From Roseovarius confluentis (GTDB lineage: Bacteria > Pseudomonadota > Alphaproteobacteria > Rhodobacterales > Rhodobacteraceae): a DNA stretch of 64,000 bases. The notes below the pieces were generated by a model. It made no database searches and was not told the DNA's origin. It worked only from the letters and a program-made list of their open reading frames with translations. The stretch covers positions 1 to 64,000 of the forward strand of contig NZ_PPFE01000009.1 of the NCBI RefSeq assembly GCF_002917925.1, in the 5' to 3' direction. Below, piece by piece: positions 43,293-51,719 of the stretch. The stretch's first letter is position 1; each line of letters starts with the position of its first letter. The translations under genes and the position numbers were made by a program.

Positions 43293-44162
43293 TTACACCC
43301 GGTATCGGGCGGGCATCTTCGGCATGATCGCCTGCGCTTGCAACCGCACCATCTCGGCCAGCGCCGCCTCGCCCGGGCAGGACGGGATCGAGGCAATCGC
43401 CCCCGCCAGGATATCCTTCAGCCGCGCCACAGCGCCTTCGACACCATATTCCGCCACCGCATTGGGCCGCCCGTGCAGGTCGTCCTGCCCCACCGGCTTG
43501 CCCAGGGTCTTTTCGTCCAACACGGCATCGCGCAGATCGTCCGCCACCTGGAATGCCTCGCCGATCAACGCTCCGAGGTCACCCCAAGGCTCGGCATCAT
43601 GCCCCGCCGAAATCGCGCCCATCTCCGTCGCCGCGATGAACAGCGCCGCGGTCTTTGACCGGTGATAGGCCGCAAGGTCCACCTCCCGCTCGCTTTCCCA
43701 GCCTTGCCCGGCGCAGATCCCCCCGGGCATGCCAGTCCGCGTTGCCAGCGCCCGTATCAGGCGCAGACCCCGGGCCGGGTCCTCTTCGGCGGCCCGCGCC
43801 AGAACATCGAACGCTAGGATAATCAGGCTGTCACCCGTCAGCACCGCCAGCGGCTGCGAATAAGCCTTATGCACAGACGGCTTGCCGCGCCGCAACTCGG
43901 CGTCGTCGAAACAGGGCAAATCATCATGTACCAGCGACGCACAATGGATCACCTCCAGTGCCGCTGCCGCCGCATCGCTCAACGCAGGCCGGTCGTCGCC
44001 GCAGGCCGTCGCCACGGACATCAGGATCGTCGGTCGAATGCGCGCCCCGCCCGGCAGGCAGGCATAGCCCAGCGCCTCGGATAGTTGCGCCGGCGCCTCC
44101 TGTCCCTGCGTCATATCCAGCGCGCGCAGAACGGCGGCATCGATTCGCTGCGAGAGGGGCAT
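43293..44162 (-). CDS. crtE: geranylgeranyl diphosphate synthase
   Basis: A 289-residue trans-isoprenyl diphosphate synthase. The first Asp-rich motif is in HDDLPCFDDAELRRGKPS and the second in FQVADDLRDAVLD. Start at 44162 follows AAGGAGCGCCAC; the frame open upstream crosses the PpsR boxes. Makes GGPP for carotenoids and the bacteriochlorophyll tail. First gene of the crtEF-bchCXYZ-puf superoperon and divergent from crtD. Confidence 0.95.
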   Translation of the reverse strand: MPLSQRIDAAVLRALDMTQGQEAPAQLSEALGYACLPGGARIRPTILMSVATACGDDRPALSDAAAAALEVIHCASLVHDDLPCFDDAELRRGKPSVHKAYSQPLAVLTGDSLIILAFDVLARAAEEDPARGLRLIRALATRTGMPGGICAGQGWESEREVDLAAYHRSKTAALFIAATEMGAISAGHDAEPWGDLGALIGEAFQVADDLRDAVLDEKTLGKPVGQDDLHGRPNAVAEYGVEGAVARLKDILAGAIASIPSCPGEAALAEMVRLQAQAIMPKMPARYRV

Positions 44163-44186
44163 GTGGCGCTCCTTGATCAGGGCATA

Positions 44187-44229
44187 TGTCACCATATGGA
44201 GACATGCATTGTGTAAGCTATACTGGACA
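44187..44229. promoter_or_regulatory. tandem PpsR boxes between crtE and crtD
   Basis: Exact TGT-N12-ACA sites at 44187-44204 and 44212-44229, 7 bp apart, in the 97-bp divergent region. A TATACT at 44219-44224 could be the crtD -10. Confidence 0.87.
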
Positions 44230-44259
44230 CTCCGCGGTTTCGAGTCAACAATCCCTGAC

Positions 44260-45807
44260 ATGACACAACCGAGCCACCCGGCCTCAGACGCGCCCCACGC
44301 CGCAATCATCGGCGCAGGGATTGGCGGGCTGGCCACTGCCGCGCGCCTCGTTGGCGCCGGGCTACGCGTCACAATTCTGGAACGCCACAGCCATCCAGGC
44401 GGCAAGATGCGCACCCTGCCCTCAGCCGTCGGTCCTGTGGATACCGGCCCCACCGTCCTGACCCTGCGCCCGGTGTTCGAGGCGCTCTTCGCCGCCCTTG
44501 GCACGCGCCTGACCGATCACGTCACCCTGCACCGCCAGCACCTGATCGCCCGCCATTTCTGGCCCGACGGCAGCACGCTCGACCTGTTTGACGACCCGGC
44601 GCGCAACATCGACGCCGTGACCGCCTTCGCCGGCGCACGCGCAGGGCGGCAGATGCGCAGCTTCTCCGACCGCGCCCGCGCCCTTTTCGAGGGGTTCGAC
44701 GCGCCCGTCATGCAATCCCCCGAGCCAACGCTCGCGGCCCTCACCTCCCATGTCCTGCGTCACCCGCACCTCATCCGCCAGATGGCCCCGAACAAGACGC
44801 TTGCGCAGCTGCTGGACGCCAGTTTCGACGATCCGCGCCTGAGGCAGCTATTCGGCCGCTACGCCACCTATGTCGGCGGCTCGCCCTACCACGTGCCCGC
44901 CCTTCTGGCGCTGATCTGGCAGGCCGAGATATCCGGCGTCTGGGGGGTCGAAGGCGGCCTGAACCGGCTGGCCCGTGCACTGGCCGACGCGATCACCCAA
45001 GCCGGCGCCACGATCCATTACGACACCCATGTCGATCGCATCTTCACCGAAAAGGGCCGCGCGGTGGGCGTGACCCTGCAGGGCGGCCGCCACCTGCGAG
45101 CTGATGCCGTCGTGTTCAACGGCGACCCGAGAGCGCTGGCCACCGGCGCGCTCGGCCCCGGCCTTGACCGCGTGGCGCCACAAACCACCGAAATCCCCCG
45201 CAGCCTCTCGGCCGAGGTCTGGGCCTTCGCAGCCAAGCCATCGGGTCCTGACCTGGCCCATCACAACGTCTTCTTCCGCGCCGACCCCAAGCCCGAGTTC
45301 GACGCGCTGATGCGGGGCCGCGGCATCCCCGACCCCACGCTTTATGTCTGCGCCATGGATCGCGGCCTGCCCACCGCGCCGCCCACGCCTGAACGCTTCG
45401 AGATCATCGCCAACGCCCCACCCCTGCAGGACCCATCCGGCCCAGAGGAGTTCACCGCATGTCAGACACGCACCTTCCAGACGCTGGCCCGCTTCGGTCT
45501 CGACTTCGATCCGCTTCCGGGACCGGACGCGCTGACCACGCCCTCGGGCTTCGACCAGTTGTTTCCCGAGAGCAGAGGATCCCTCTACGGGCAAAGTCCG
45601 CATGGAACGATGGCGGCCTTCCAGCGCCCGACCGCCCGGACGCCGGTCAAGAGCCTCTACCTGGCGGGCGGCGGGGTGCATCCGGGGGCCGGGGTGCCGA
45701 TGGCGGCCCTCTCCGGCAAGCATGCGGCCGAGGCGATACTGACGGACCCAATTTCAACCTCGCCGTCCCGCCCAACGGCTACGCATGGTGGTATGTCGAC
45801 GGCCTGA
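44260..45807 (+). CDS. crtD: 1-hydroxycarotenoid 3,4-desaturase (CrtD)
   Basis: A 515-residue FAD-dependent carotenoid dehydrogenase related to CrtI. N-terminal dinucleotide motif AAIIGAGIGGLATAARLVGAG and C-terminal SLYLAGGGVHPGAGVPMAALSGKHAAEAI are conserved. The ATG at 44260 has no strong Shine-Dalgarno but begins just before the conserved core. Its last ~70 bp overlap the conserved beginning of crtC. Confidence 0.94.
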   Translation: MTQPSHPASDAPHAAIIGAGIGGLATAARLVGAGLRVTILERHSHPGGKMRTLPSAVGPVDTGPTVLTLRPVFEALFAALGTRLTDHVTLHRQHLIARHFWPDGSTLDLFDDPARNIDAVTAFAGARAGRQMRSFSDRARALFEGFDAPVMQSPEPTLAALTSHVLRHPHLIRQMAPNKTLAQLLDASFDDPRLRQLFGRYATYVGGSPYHVPALLALIWQAEISGVWGVEGGLNRLARALADAITQAGATIHYDTHVDRIFTEKGRAVGVTLQGGRHLRADAVVFNGDPRALATGALGPGLDRVAPQTTEIPRSLSAEVWAFAAKPSGPDLAHHNVFFRADPKPEFDALMRGRGIPDPTLYVCAMDRGLPTAPPTPERFEIIANAPPLQDPSGPEEFTACQTRTFQTLARFGLDFDPLPGPDALTTPSGFDQLFPESRGSLYGQSPHGTMAAFQRPTARTPVKSLYLAGGGVHPGAGVPMAALSGKHAAEAILTDPISTSPSRPTATHGGMSTA

Positions 45808-46682
45808 AAGACGGCGGCGGCCGCGCCATCTCGATCATCGCCTTCATCGGCTCGGTCTTCTCGCCCTGGTACGCCTGGTCCGGGCGGCGCAACCCGGAAA
45901 ACCATGTCTGCATCAACGTCGCCACCTATGGCGCCGGCGGGCGCTTCACCATGACCGACCGGGGCAGCAGCGCCCTGCGCCAGACAACGGACAGCTTCAC
46001 CGTCGGCCCCTCTTCGCTGCACTGGAAGAACGGCCAACTCGTCATCGACATCAACGAGATCGGCGCTCCGCCGATGGTTTCCCGCGTCCGGGGCCGCGTC
46101 ACCGTCACGCCCTCCGCGATGACACGCGTGGAGCTGCCTCTCACCCCCGATGGCGCCCATGTCTGGCGTCCCTTCGCGCCCACGGCACGGATCAGCGTCG
46201 ATCTCGACGCGCCAGGCTGGCAATGGGACGGCCATGGCTATTTCGATGCCAATTTCGGCACGCGAGCCCTGGAGCAGGACTTCACCTACTGGACCTGGGG
46301 GCGGTTCCCGACCGGGACGGGCAGCACCTGCTTTTACGACGCCACCCGCCTCGACAGGTCGGAACTCGGGCTTGGCATCCGCTTCGACAATCAGGGCAAC
46401 GCCCGGGTCGTGACGCCCCCTCCGAAAACCCGCATGAAACGCACCGCCTGGGGTCTTTACCGCGAAGGCCGGGCGGACCCGGGCCACACCCCGACGCAAG
46501 TGCAACCCATGCTCGACGCGCCTTTCTACGCCCGCGCCGCCGTGCGCAGCGTCATCGACGGCGAGGAGACCACAGGCGTGCACGAGACCCTCGATCTCAA
46601 ACGCTTTCGCTCGCCGTTTCTGAAGCCCATGCTGGCAGTTCGGGTCCCCCGGCGCGCGGGCTGGACATTCGCGAAAGACTGA
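45735..46682 (+). CDS. crtC: carotenoid 1,2-hydratase (start codon uncertain)
   Basis: The reading frame carries a full CrtC: GYAWWYVDGLKDGG, IIAFIGSVFSPWYAWSGRRNP, then GPSSLHWKNGQLVIDINEIG and GYFDANFGTRALEQDFTYWTWGRF. The hydratase adds water to the carotenoid end group. The problem is the start: from conserved DGPNF back to the in-frame ATG at 45459, deep inside crtD, I find no ATG, GTG or TTG. The coordinate given is the approximate beginning of conserved sequence. Either the protein starts at 45459 with a 90-residue extension, uses a rare start codon, or a frame change is involved. Confidence 0.8.
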   Translation, partial: DTDGPNFNLAVPPNGYAWWYVDGLKDGGGRAISIIAFIGSVFSPWYAWSGRRNPENHVCINVATYGAGGRFTMTDRGSSALRQTTDSFTVGPSSLHWKNGQLVIDINEIGAPPMVSRVRGRVTVTPSAMTRVELPLTPDGAHVWRPFAPTARISVDLDAPGWQWDGHGYFDANFGTRALEQDFTYWTWGRFPTGTGSTCFYDATRLDRSELGLGIRFDNQGNARVVTPPPKTRMKRTAWGLYREGRADPGHTPTQVQPMLDAPFYARAAVRSVIDGEETTGVHETLDLKRFRSPFLKPMLAVRVPRRAGWTFAKD

Positions 46683-46688
46683 AGGCAG

Positions 46689-47720
46689 CTATCCGCTCCA
46701 CGCCTGGAACCCCACGGCCCCGCCGTAGATCCCCAGCATCGTCAGGCTTTCCCAGCCCATATTGGCGGGTCCCGACTTCTCGCGCAGGATCAAGCCGATC
46801 AACAGCACGGAGGTCATCGCCAGCCCCACCACGACCCAGAACAGATCGCCTGTGCCGATGGCGTGATACAGCGAGCCGTCACGATAGCTGATATCCGACA
46901 GCGTCAGGAAAAGCACATCGAACGTGTTGCCCCCGATAATCCCACCCACGGCCAGCTGCAAAGCACCGCGTCGCACAGCGGCCAGCGTCGTGACCAACTC
47001 CGGCAACGACGTCACGACTGCCGTCATCAACGCACCCACCAACGCCGAGGACAGACCCAACTGTTCGGTCAACGCGCCCGCCGATCGCGCAATCGCATAG
47101 CCCGCCAGTCCCAGAAGCAGCATCAGCGCCAGGAAAGGCACCAACAACGAGGTCACGCTTTTCTGTGCATCTTCCTCATCTTCAGGCTGGTCGTCACGCG
47201 TCTCCTGCGTGTCCACGGCCCGCCACATCGGGCTTTGCCGAATGCCCACGCTGGCATAGGCCCCGAAAAGATAGATGCCCACCAGCACAACCGACGCCGG
47301 ATGCACTGACCAAAACGCCATTTCGGGCATCACGTAGGCGGCCAACGGCACGGCCAGCATCAACATCAGCAACGTGCTCTGAAACAGGTTCGCCACATCC
47401 GCGGCGGCATGTTCCAGGTTCGCACGCCGATAGATCAGATCCGCGAACGCAAGAAACGCCGTTTGCGCCGCGATCCCCCCGATACCGTTGGAAAAGGCGA
47501 GGCTCGCGCGCCCATCCAGCGCCGACGTGATGGAAACCACCGTGCCCGACAGCGACGTGGCAGCACCCAGCAAGAGCCCCCCGGTCACGGCCTCGCCCAA
47601 CCCGCTCCGGTCCGCGATCCGGTCCGCCATCCCGGTCATTTTCGTGCCTGCTATCAGGATCACGAGCGCCGCGCCTGCGAAAACAATCAGGTTGGCGGTC
47701 AGGGAAAGGTCAGAGAGCAT
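46689..47720 (-). CDS. CaCA-family sodium/calcium-type exchanger
   Basis: A 343-residue membrane protein with two homologous halves of about five helices each, joined by an acidic loop (DTQETRDDQPEDEEDAQ). The alpha-repeats are seen as TSLSGTVVSITSALDG and TSLPELVTTLAAVRRGALQLAVGGIIGGNTFDVLF, matching the PF01699 pattern. Family members exchange Na+ or H+ for Ca2+ at the inner membrane. It is downstream of crtI-crtB-tspO in the same direction and ends 6 bp from convergent crtC, an unusual place inside a photosynthesis cluster. Confidence 0.85.
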   Translation of the reverse strand: MLSDLSLTANLIVFAGAALVILIAGTKMTGMADRIADRSGLGEAVTGGLLLGAATSLSGTVVSITSALDGRASLAFSNGIGGIAAQTAFLAFADLIYRRANLEHAAADVANLFQSTLLMLMLAVPLAAYVMPEMAFWSVHPASVVLVGIYLFGAYASVGIRQSPMWRAVDTQETRDDQPEDEEDAQKSVTSLLVPFLALMLLLGLAGYAIARSAGALTEQLGLSSALVGALMTAVVTSLPELVTTLAAVRRGALQLAVGGIIGGNTFDVLFLTLSDISYRDGSLYHAIGTGDLFWVVVGLAMTSVLLIGLILREKSGPANMGWESLTMLGIYGGAVGFQAWSG

Positions 47721-47784
47721 AACGCTTCAACCGCACAGCCAATGGCCGGGTTCCATACATGTCCGGGATGACAGCCAAGGAATG

Positions 47785-48261
47785 TCAGCGCCGCGCCTCG
47801 GCCCGCACCACTTCTGGGTTGAGCCGCATGACCGAAAGGTTGAGAGCGCCCGCGACACTGACCCAAGCGAGGTAGGGCACGAACATCAGCCCGGCCAGCC
47901 AGTCCACCTGCCACAGCGCGATCATCCCACAGAACACAGCGATCCACAGGCCCACCAGCACCACCAGCCCCAGCCGGATGCGGCGCAGCCCGAAGAACAC
48001 CGGCGTCCACAGCCCGTTCAGCGCGATCTGCAGCGCCCAGAGCGCCATGGCCACCGAATTGTCGGGGCTCACCGCCGCCCGCGCGCCCGCTCCCGCCATC
48101 AGCAGGTACAGCGTCGTCCACGCCACCGGGAACAGCCAGTTTGGCGGGGTCCATGTCGGCTTGTTGAGATCCTCGTACCACTTGCCCGGCGGGAACAGCG
48201 CCCCCGTCGCACCCGCCGCAAAGCAAGCCGCAAGAAAAATTGCAAAGCAAAGCCAGATCAT
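47785..48261 (-). CDS. tspO: tryptophan-rich sensory protein TspO (CrtK)
   Basis: A 158-residue, five-helix TspO/MBR protein rich in tryptophan (KPTWTPPNWLFPVAWTTLY; ALWALQIALNGLWTPVFF). In Rhodobacter it is an outer-membrane regulator that down-tunes photosynthesis genes under oxygen and binds porphyrins. The ATG overlaps the crtB stop. The crtB-crtK order is typical. Confidence 0.95.
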   Translation of the reverse strand: MIWLCFAIFLAACFAAGATGALFPPGKWYEDLNKPTWTPPNWLFPVAWTTLYLLMAGAGARAAVSPDNSVAMALWALQIALNGLWTPVFFGLRRIRLGLVVLVGLWIAVFCGMIALWQVDWLAGLMFVPYLAWVSVAGALNLSVMRLNPEVVRAEARR

Positions 48262-49316
48262 GATCTCGATCTAGCGTGCCTCCCCGACACCGGCAAGGCC
48301 GGATCGTCCCGGTCCCGCGCCTTCAGCGTCGCCATGGTCGAACACAGCGCCTCACTCCAGTCGCGCCCCGGCGCCTTTCGCTCCGCTGCCGCCTCCACAA
48401 GGTAGGCCACCTCGGGCAAGGGCCGCGCGTGCAGCACGGCCGAGCGTGGCATCATCATCGTGCCGCCAGCCCGCAGGCTCGCCAGCATCAGCCACCCCAG
48501 CTTCTGCGCGCCCGTGGTCCGCGCCCGATGCGCGATGGAATCATGCCCCAGCCGCCGCAACTGCCGCCCGATCCCGGCATAGATGTACCGCGCCGCGAAA
48601 ATCCCGGGCCGGGCGCTCACGGGCAGAGTCGCCACCCCCGCCTCGGACCGGGCGTAAAGCCCCTCGGCCTCGCGCAACAGCCGCGCGATGACCCGGTGCA
48701 GGGCCGGCGACATCTGCGGATTGGCCAGGAACGCCGCCTCGTCCAACCCCTCGTCCTCCATCCAGTCGCGCGGCAGATACAGGCGCCCCTCGCGGGCATC
48801 CTCGCCCACGTCGCGGGCAATATTGGTCAACTGCATCGCCACGCCCAGGTCACAGGCCCGTGCCAGCCCGTCGGCCTCGCGCATCTCCATCAACACGCAC
48901 ATCATCGCGCCCACCGCCGAGGCCACGCGCGCCGAATAGGCGCGCAGCCCCGACAGGCTGTCATACCGCCGGCCCTCCGCGTCCCACGCGAGGCCCTCCA
49001 AAAGCGCCTCGGGCAATTCGCGCGGCATGTCGAACCGCCCCACCATGGCAGCGAAGGCCCGGTCGGCGGGCGCATTCCGCGGCACCCCGCGATAGGCCAG
49101 GTCCAATCGCTCGTGCAGCCGCGTCACCGCCTCGGCCTTCTCGGAATGCAGGTCGACCGAGTCGTCCGCCAGCCGGCAGAACGCGTAGAGCGCCAGCGCC
49201 GGGTCGCGCACCCGCCGCGGCAACAATTTCGAGGCCGCATGGAACGACCGCGACCCATCCCGGATCGCCTCGCGGCAATGCGCCATGTCGGCGGCTTCCG
49301 TGCGCGTCAGTTTCAT
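48258..49316 (-). CDS. crtB: phytoene synthase
   Basis: A 352-residue squalene/phytoene synthase condensing two GGPP. The two Asp-rich motifs are in FCRLADDSVDLH and NIARDVGEDAREGRLYLPRDW. ATGA overlap with crtI upstream and with tspO downstream. Confidence 0.96.
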   Translation of the reverse strand: MKLTRTEAADMAHCREAIRDGSRSFHAASKLLPRRVRDPALALYAFCRLADDSVDLHSEKAEAVTRLHERLDLAYRGVPRNAPADRAFAAMVGRFDMPRELPEALLEGLAWDAEGRRYDSLSGLRAYSARVASAVGAMMCVLMEMREADGLARACDLGVAMQLTNIARDVGEDAREGRLYLPRDWMEDEGLDEAAFLANPQMSPALHRVIARLLREAEGLYARSEAGVATLPVSARPGIFAARYIYAGIGRQLRRLGHDSIAHRARTTGAQKLGWLMLASLRAGGTMMMPRSAVLHARPLPEVAYLVEAAAERKAPGRDWSEALCSTMATLKARDRDDPALPVSGRHARSRS

Positions 49317-50866
49317 CTCACCCGCACCTCGTCGGCATCCGGAACCAGCTTGCCCAGCACCTCGGCGCTCGACACCACGCCCGGCAGCCCCGCACCGGGA
49401 TGCGTCCCCGCCCCGACAAGGTAAAGCCCCGCAACCTCCTCGCTCACGTTATGCGGCCGAAAGTAAGCGCTCTGCAAAATCCGCGGTTCCAGCGAAAAGC
49501 CCGATCCATGCGGGCTCAGGTACCTGTCCCGGAACGTCTTGGGCGTGAACACCTCCGAGGCGGTCAGATGATCCCCCAGCCCCGGCAGCAACTGCTCTTC
49601 CAGCACCGCCTGAACCTTCCTCCGATAGGTCTCCGCCATCGCGCTCCAATCCACCGGGTCGTCGAATCCCAGATGCGGCACCGGGCTCAGCGCATAGAAG
49701 GTGTCATCCCCCTCCGGCGCGGCGCTCGGGTCGGTCACCGTGGGCCGATGCACGTAAAGGCTCATGTCCTCGGATAGCGTACCGTTGATGAAAATGTCCT
49801 TCACCAACCCCTTGTAGCGCGGCCCGTTCAGGATCGTATGGTGCCCCACATCGGCCCACTTGCCACGCGTGCCCTTCGTTCCGAAATACCAGACGAACAG
49901 CCCCATGGACCACCGCGAGCGCTTCAACTTGCGCCCGGTCCAGCGCCGCTTTTTCACATTGCGCATCAGCAGGTCATAGGTGTGCCCGGCATCGGCATTC
50001 GACACGGTCACGTCCGCTTCGACCACCTCGCCGCCGGTCAAGCGCACACCTGCCGCGCACCCGTCGTGCACCACGATCTCGTCCACCTCCGCGCCCTGCC
50101 GCACCAGACCGCCCTGGTCGGCCACGACACCCGCCATGGCGCGCGCAATCGAATCGACGCCGCCCATCGCGTAATGCACGCCGAATTCCTTTTCCAGGTG
50201 ACTGACAAGGATATACATCGACGTCACGTTGAACGGATCGCCCCCGATGAACAGCGGGTGAAACGAAAAGGCCATACGCAACCGTTCATCCTTGAACCGC
50301 GTCGCCGCATGGGCATAGACCGACCGATCCGCCCGCAGCATCCCGAAGGTCGGCAAGACCTTCACCAAGTCCAGGAACCGGTGCATCGACCGCCGCCCCA
50401 GATCCTCGAACCCGAACGCGTAGCGCCGTTCGCTGTCTTTCAGAAACCGTTCGTAGCCTTGCGCATCGCCGGGGCTCAGCCGCGCCACCTCGGCGCGCAT
50501 CGCGTCGGTATCCTGCCGCGCGGTAAACCTGCTCCCATCGGGCCAGCGGATCTCGTAAAACGGGTCGAGCGGGCGCAGATCCACGTCATCGCGAAACCGC
50601 CGTCCGCAGGCCGCCCACAGATCCTCGAACACCTGAGGCACCGTCATGATGGTCGGCCCAAGATCGAACCGATGCCCATCGCGCCACAGACTCGACCCGC
50701 GCCCGCCGGGGCTCTCCAGCCGGTCCAGCACCGTCACGCGATAGCCTTTCGCACCCAGCCGCATGGCCGAGGCCAATCCGCCCAGACCCGCGCCAATCAC
50801 CACCGCATGGGGCCGCATGGCCTTCTCGGCCTGCTCACGAAGTGCGGGGTCCAGACGTGTCAACAT
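49313..50866 (-). CDS. crtI: phytoene desaturase
   Basis: A 517-residue FAD enzyme introducing double bonds into phytoene to give neurosporene in this pathway. N-terminal AVVIGAGLGGLASAMRLGAKG, then GGRGSSLWRDGHRFDLGPTI, and the C-terminal GLYLVGAGTHPGAGLPGVVSSAEV are canonical. The ATG at 50866 is assumed; Met17 is an alternative. A possible -10 (AGCCTA on the plus strand, 50873-50878) lies so close to the ATG that the message could be nearly leaderless. Confidence 0.96.
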   Translation of the reverse strand: MLTRLDPALREQAEKAMRPHAVVIGAGLGGLASAMRLGAKGYRVTVLDRLESPGGRGSSLWRDGHRFDLGPTIMTVPQVFEDLWAACGRRFRDDVDLRPLDPFYEIRWPDGSRFTARQDTDAMRAEVARLSPGDAQGYERFLKDSERRYAFGFEDLGRRSMHRFLDLVKVLPTFGMLRADRSVYAHAATRFKDERLRMAFSFHPLFIGGDPFNVTSMYILVSHLEKEFGVHYAMGGVDSIARAMAGVVADQGGLVRQGAEVDEIVVHDGCAAGVRLTGGEVVEADVTVSNADAGHTYDLLMRNVKKRRWTGRKLKRSRWSMGLFVWYFGTKGTRGKWADVGHHTILNGPRYKGLVKDIFINGTLSEDMSLYVHRPTVTDPSAAPEGDDTFYALSPVPHLGFDDPVDWSAMAETYRRKVQAVLEEQLLPGLGDHLTASEVFTPKTFRDRYLSPHGSGFSLEPRILQSAYFRPHNVSEEVAGLYLVGAGTHPGAGLPGVVSSAEVLGKLVPDADEVRVR

Positions 50867-50882
50867 GTACCCAGCCTACATG

Positions 50883-50900
50883 TGTCAAGTTACGTTGACA
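50883..50900. promoter_or_regulatory. PpsR box between crtI and crtA
   Basis: TGTCAAG...GTTGACA, an exact TGT-N12-ACA palindrome in the divergent crtI/crtA region. Its right half is the -35 of the crtA promoter. Confidence 0.85.
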
Positions 50901-50923
50901 ATCATCCAGTGAAGTTCTTTTAT
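50895..50923 (+). promoter_or_regulatory. crtA promoter
   Basis: TTGACA at 50895-50900 and TTTTAT at 50918-50923 with 17-bp spacing, overlapping the PpsR box. Transcription would start about 80 bp before the crtA coding region. Confidence 0.6.
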
Positions 50924-51011
50924 GGGCCGGAACGCGCTGGACAACCGGACGTCGCGATTGGCATGAATGGGACTGCCGAGACGCGCGCTTTGACCGAAGG
51001 GGGACAGGGTC

Positions 51012-51719
51012 ATCCAAATCGTCAGCCTCAGCTTTTTCCGTTTCGCACCGGGCCTCTCAAGGCTCTGGGCCTTCACCATGATGGGCCTCGCCCGTCCCGC
51101 GCTGGCCCGCGTTCCCGGCATCGGCTTCTGGAAGCTGTGCGGCTCGGGCACCGGCGAGGGGTTTACGCCGAAACCCAACACCGGCGTCTATGCCATTCTC
51201 GCCACCTGGCCCGATCTTGCCACCGCGCAGCGCCAGACCGCCGAGGCCCCCGTATTCCGGCGTTACGCCCGCCGCGCCATCGAATGCTATACGCTCTTCA
51301 TGCAAACCACCTCGGCGCGGGGCGCATGGTCCGGCGTGGCCCCTTTTGACGCCACCGTCACCGCCGGCACCGGCCCCGTCGCCGCCCTCACCCGCGCCAC
51401 GATCAAGCCTCTTGTGGCGCTCAAGTTCTGGCGCCGCGTGCCCGACATCAGCACGGTCATCGGCGCCGATCCCAACGTCGCCTTCAAGATCGGCATCGGC
51501 GAGGTGCCGCTTCTGCACCAGGTCACCTTCTCGGTCTGGCCCGACACCGCGGGCATGGCCGCCTTCGCCCGCCACGACGGTCCGCACGCGCGCGCCATAA
51601 AGGCCGTGCGCGACGGCAACTGGTTCCGCGAAGAACTCTACGCCCGGTTCGACATCGTCGCCGACCGCGGCACGTGGCAGGGCGCCAAACCACTTCAACA
51701 CCTGGGGGTCGGCGCATGA
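51012..51719 (+). CDS. crtA: spheroidene monooxygenase (probable non-canonical start)
   Basis: A protein of about 235 residues converting spheroidene to spheroidenone with O2. Core GFWKLCGSGTGEGFTPKPNTG and IGIGEVPLLHQVTFSVW are diagnostic. Family members begin roughly MQ-V-LSFFRF; here the matching codons start with ATC at 51012 (IQIVSLSFFRFAPGLSRLW). No ATG, GTG or TTG occurs between the in-frame TGA at 50991 and the ATG at 51078. AAGGGGG lies 8 bases before the ATC, an ideal position. If translation starts at 51078 instead, 22 conserved residues are lost. Confidence 0.88.
   Translation: MQIVSLSFFRFAPGLSRLWAFTMMGLARPALARVPGIGFWKLCGSGTGEGFTPKPNTGVYAILATWPDLATAQRQTAEAPVFRRYARRAIECYTLFMQTTSARGAWSGVAPFDATVTAGTGPVAALTRATIKPLVALKFWRRVPDISTVIGADPNVAFKIGIGEVPLLHQVTFSVWPDTAGMAAFARHDGPHARAIKAVRDGNWFREELYARFDIVADRGTWQGAKPLQHLGVGA

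Noticed and set aside
50857..50880. Second PpsR box overlapping the crtI start (TGT...CCTACA)
   Set aside because: The half-sites have the wrong spacing (N9 rather than N12), so it is not counted.
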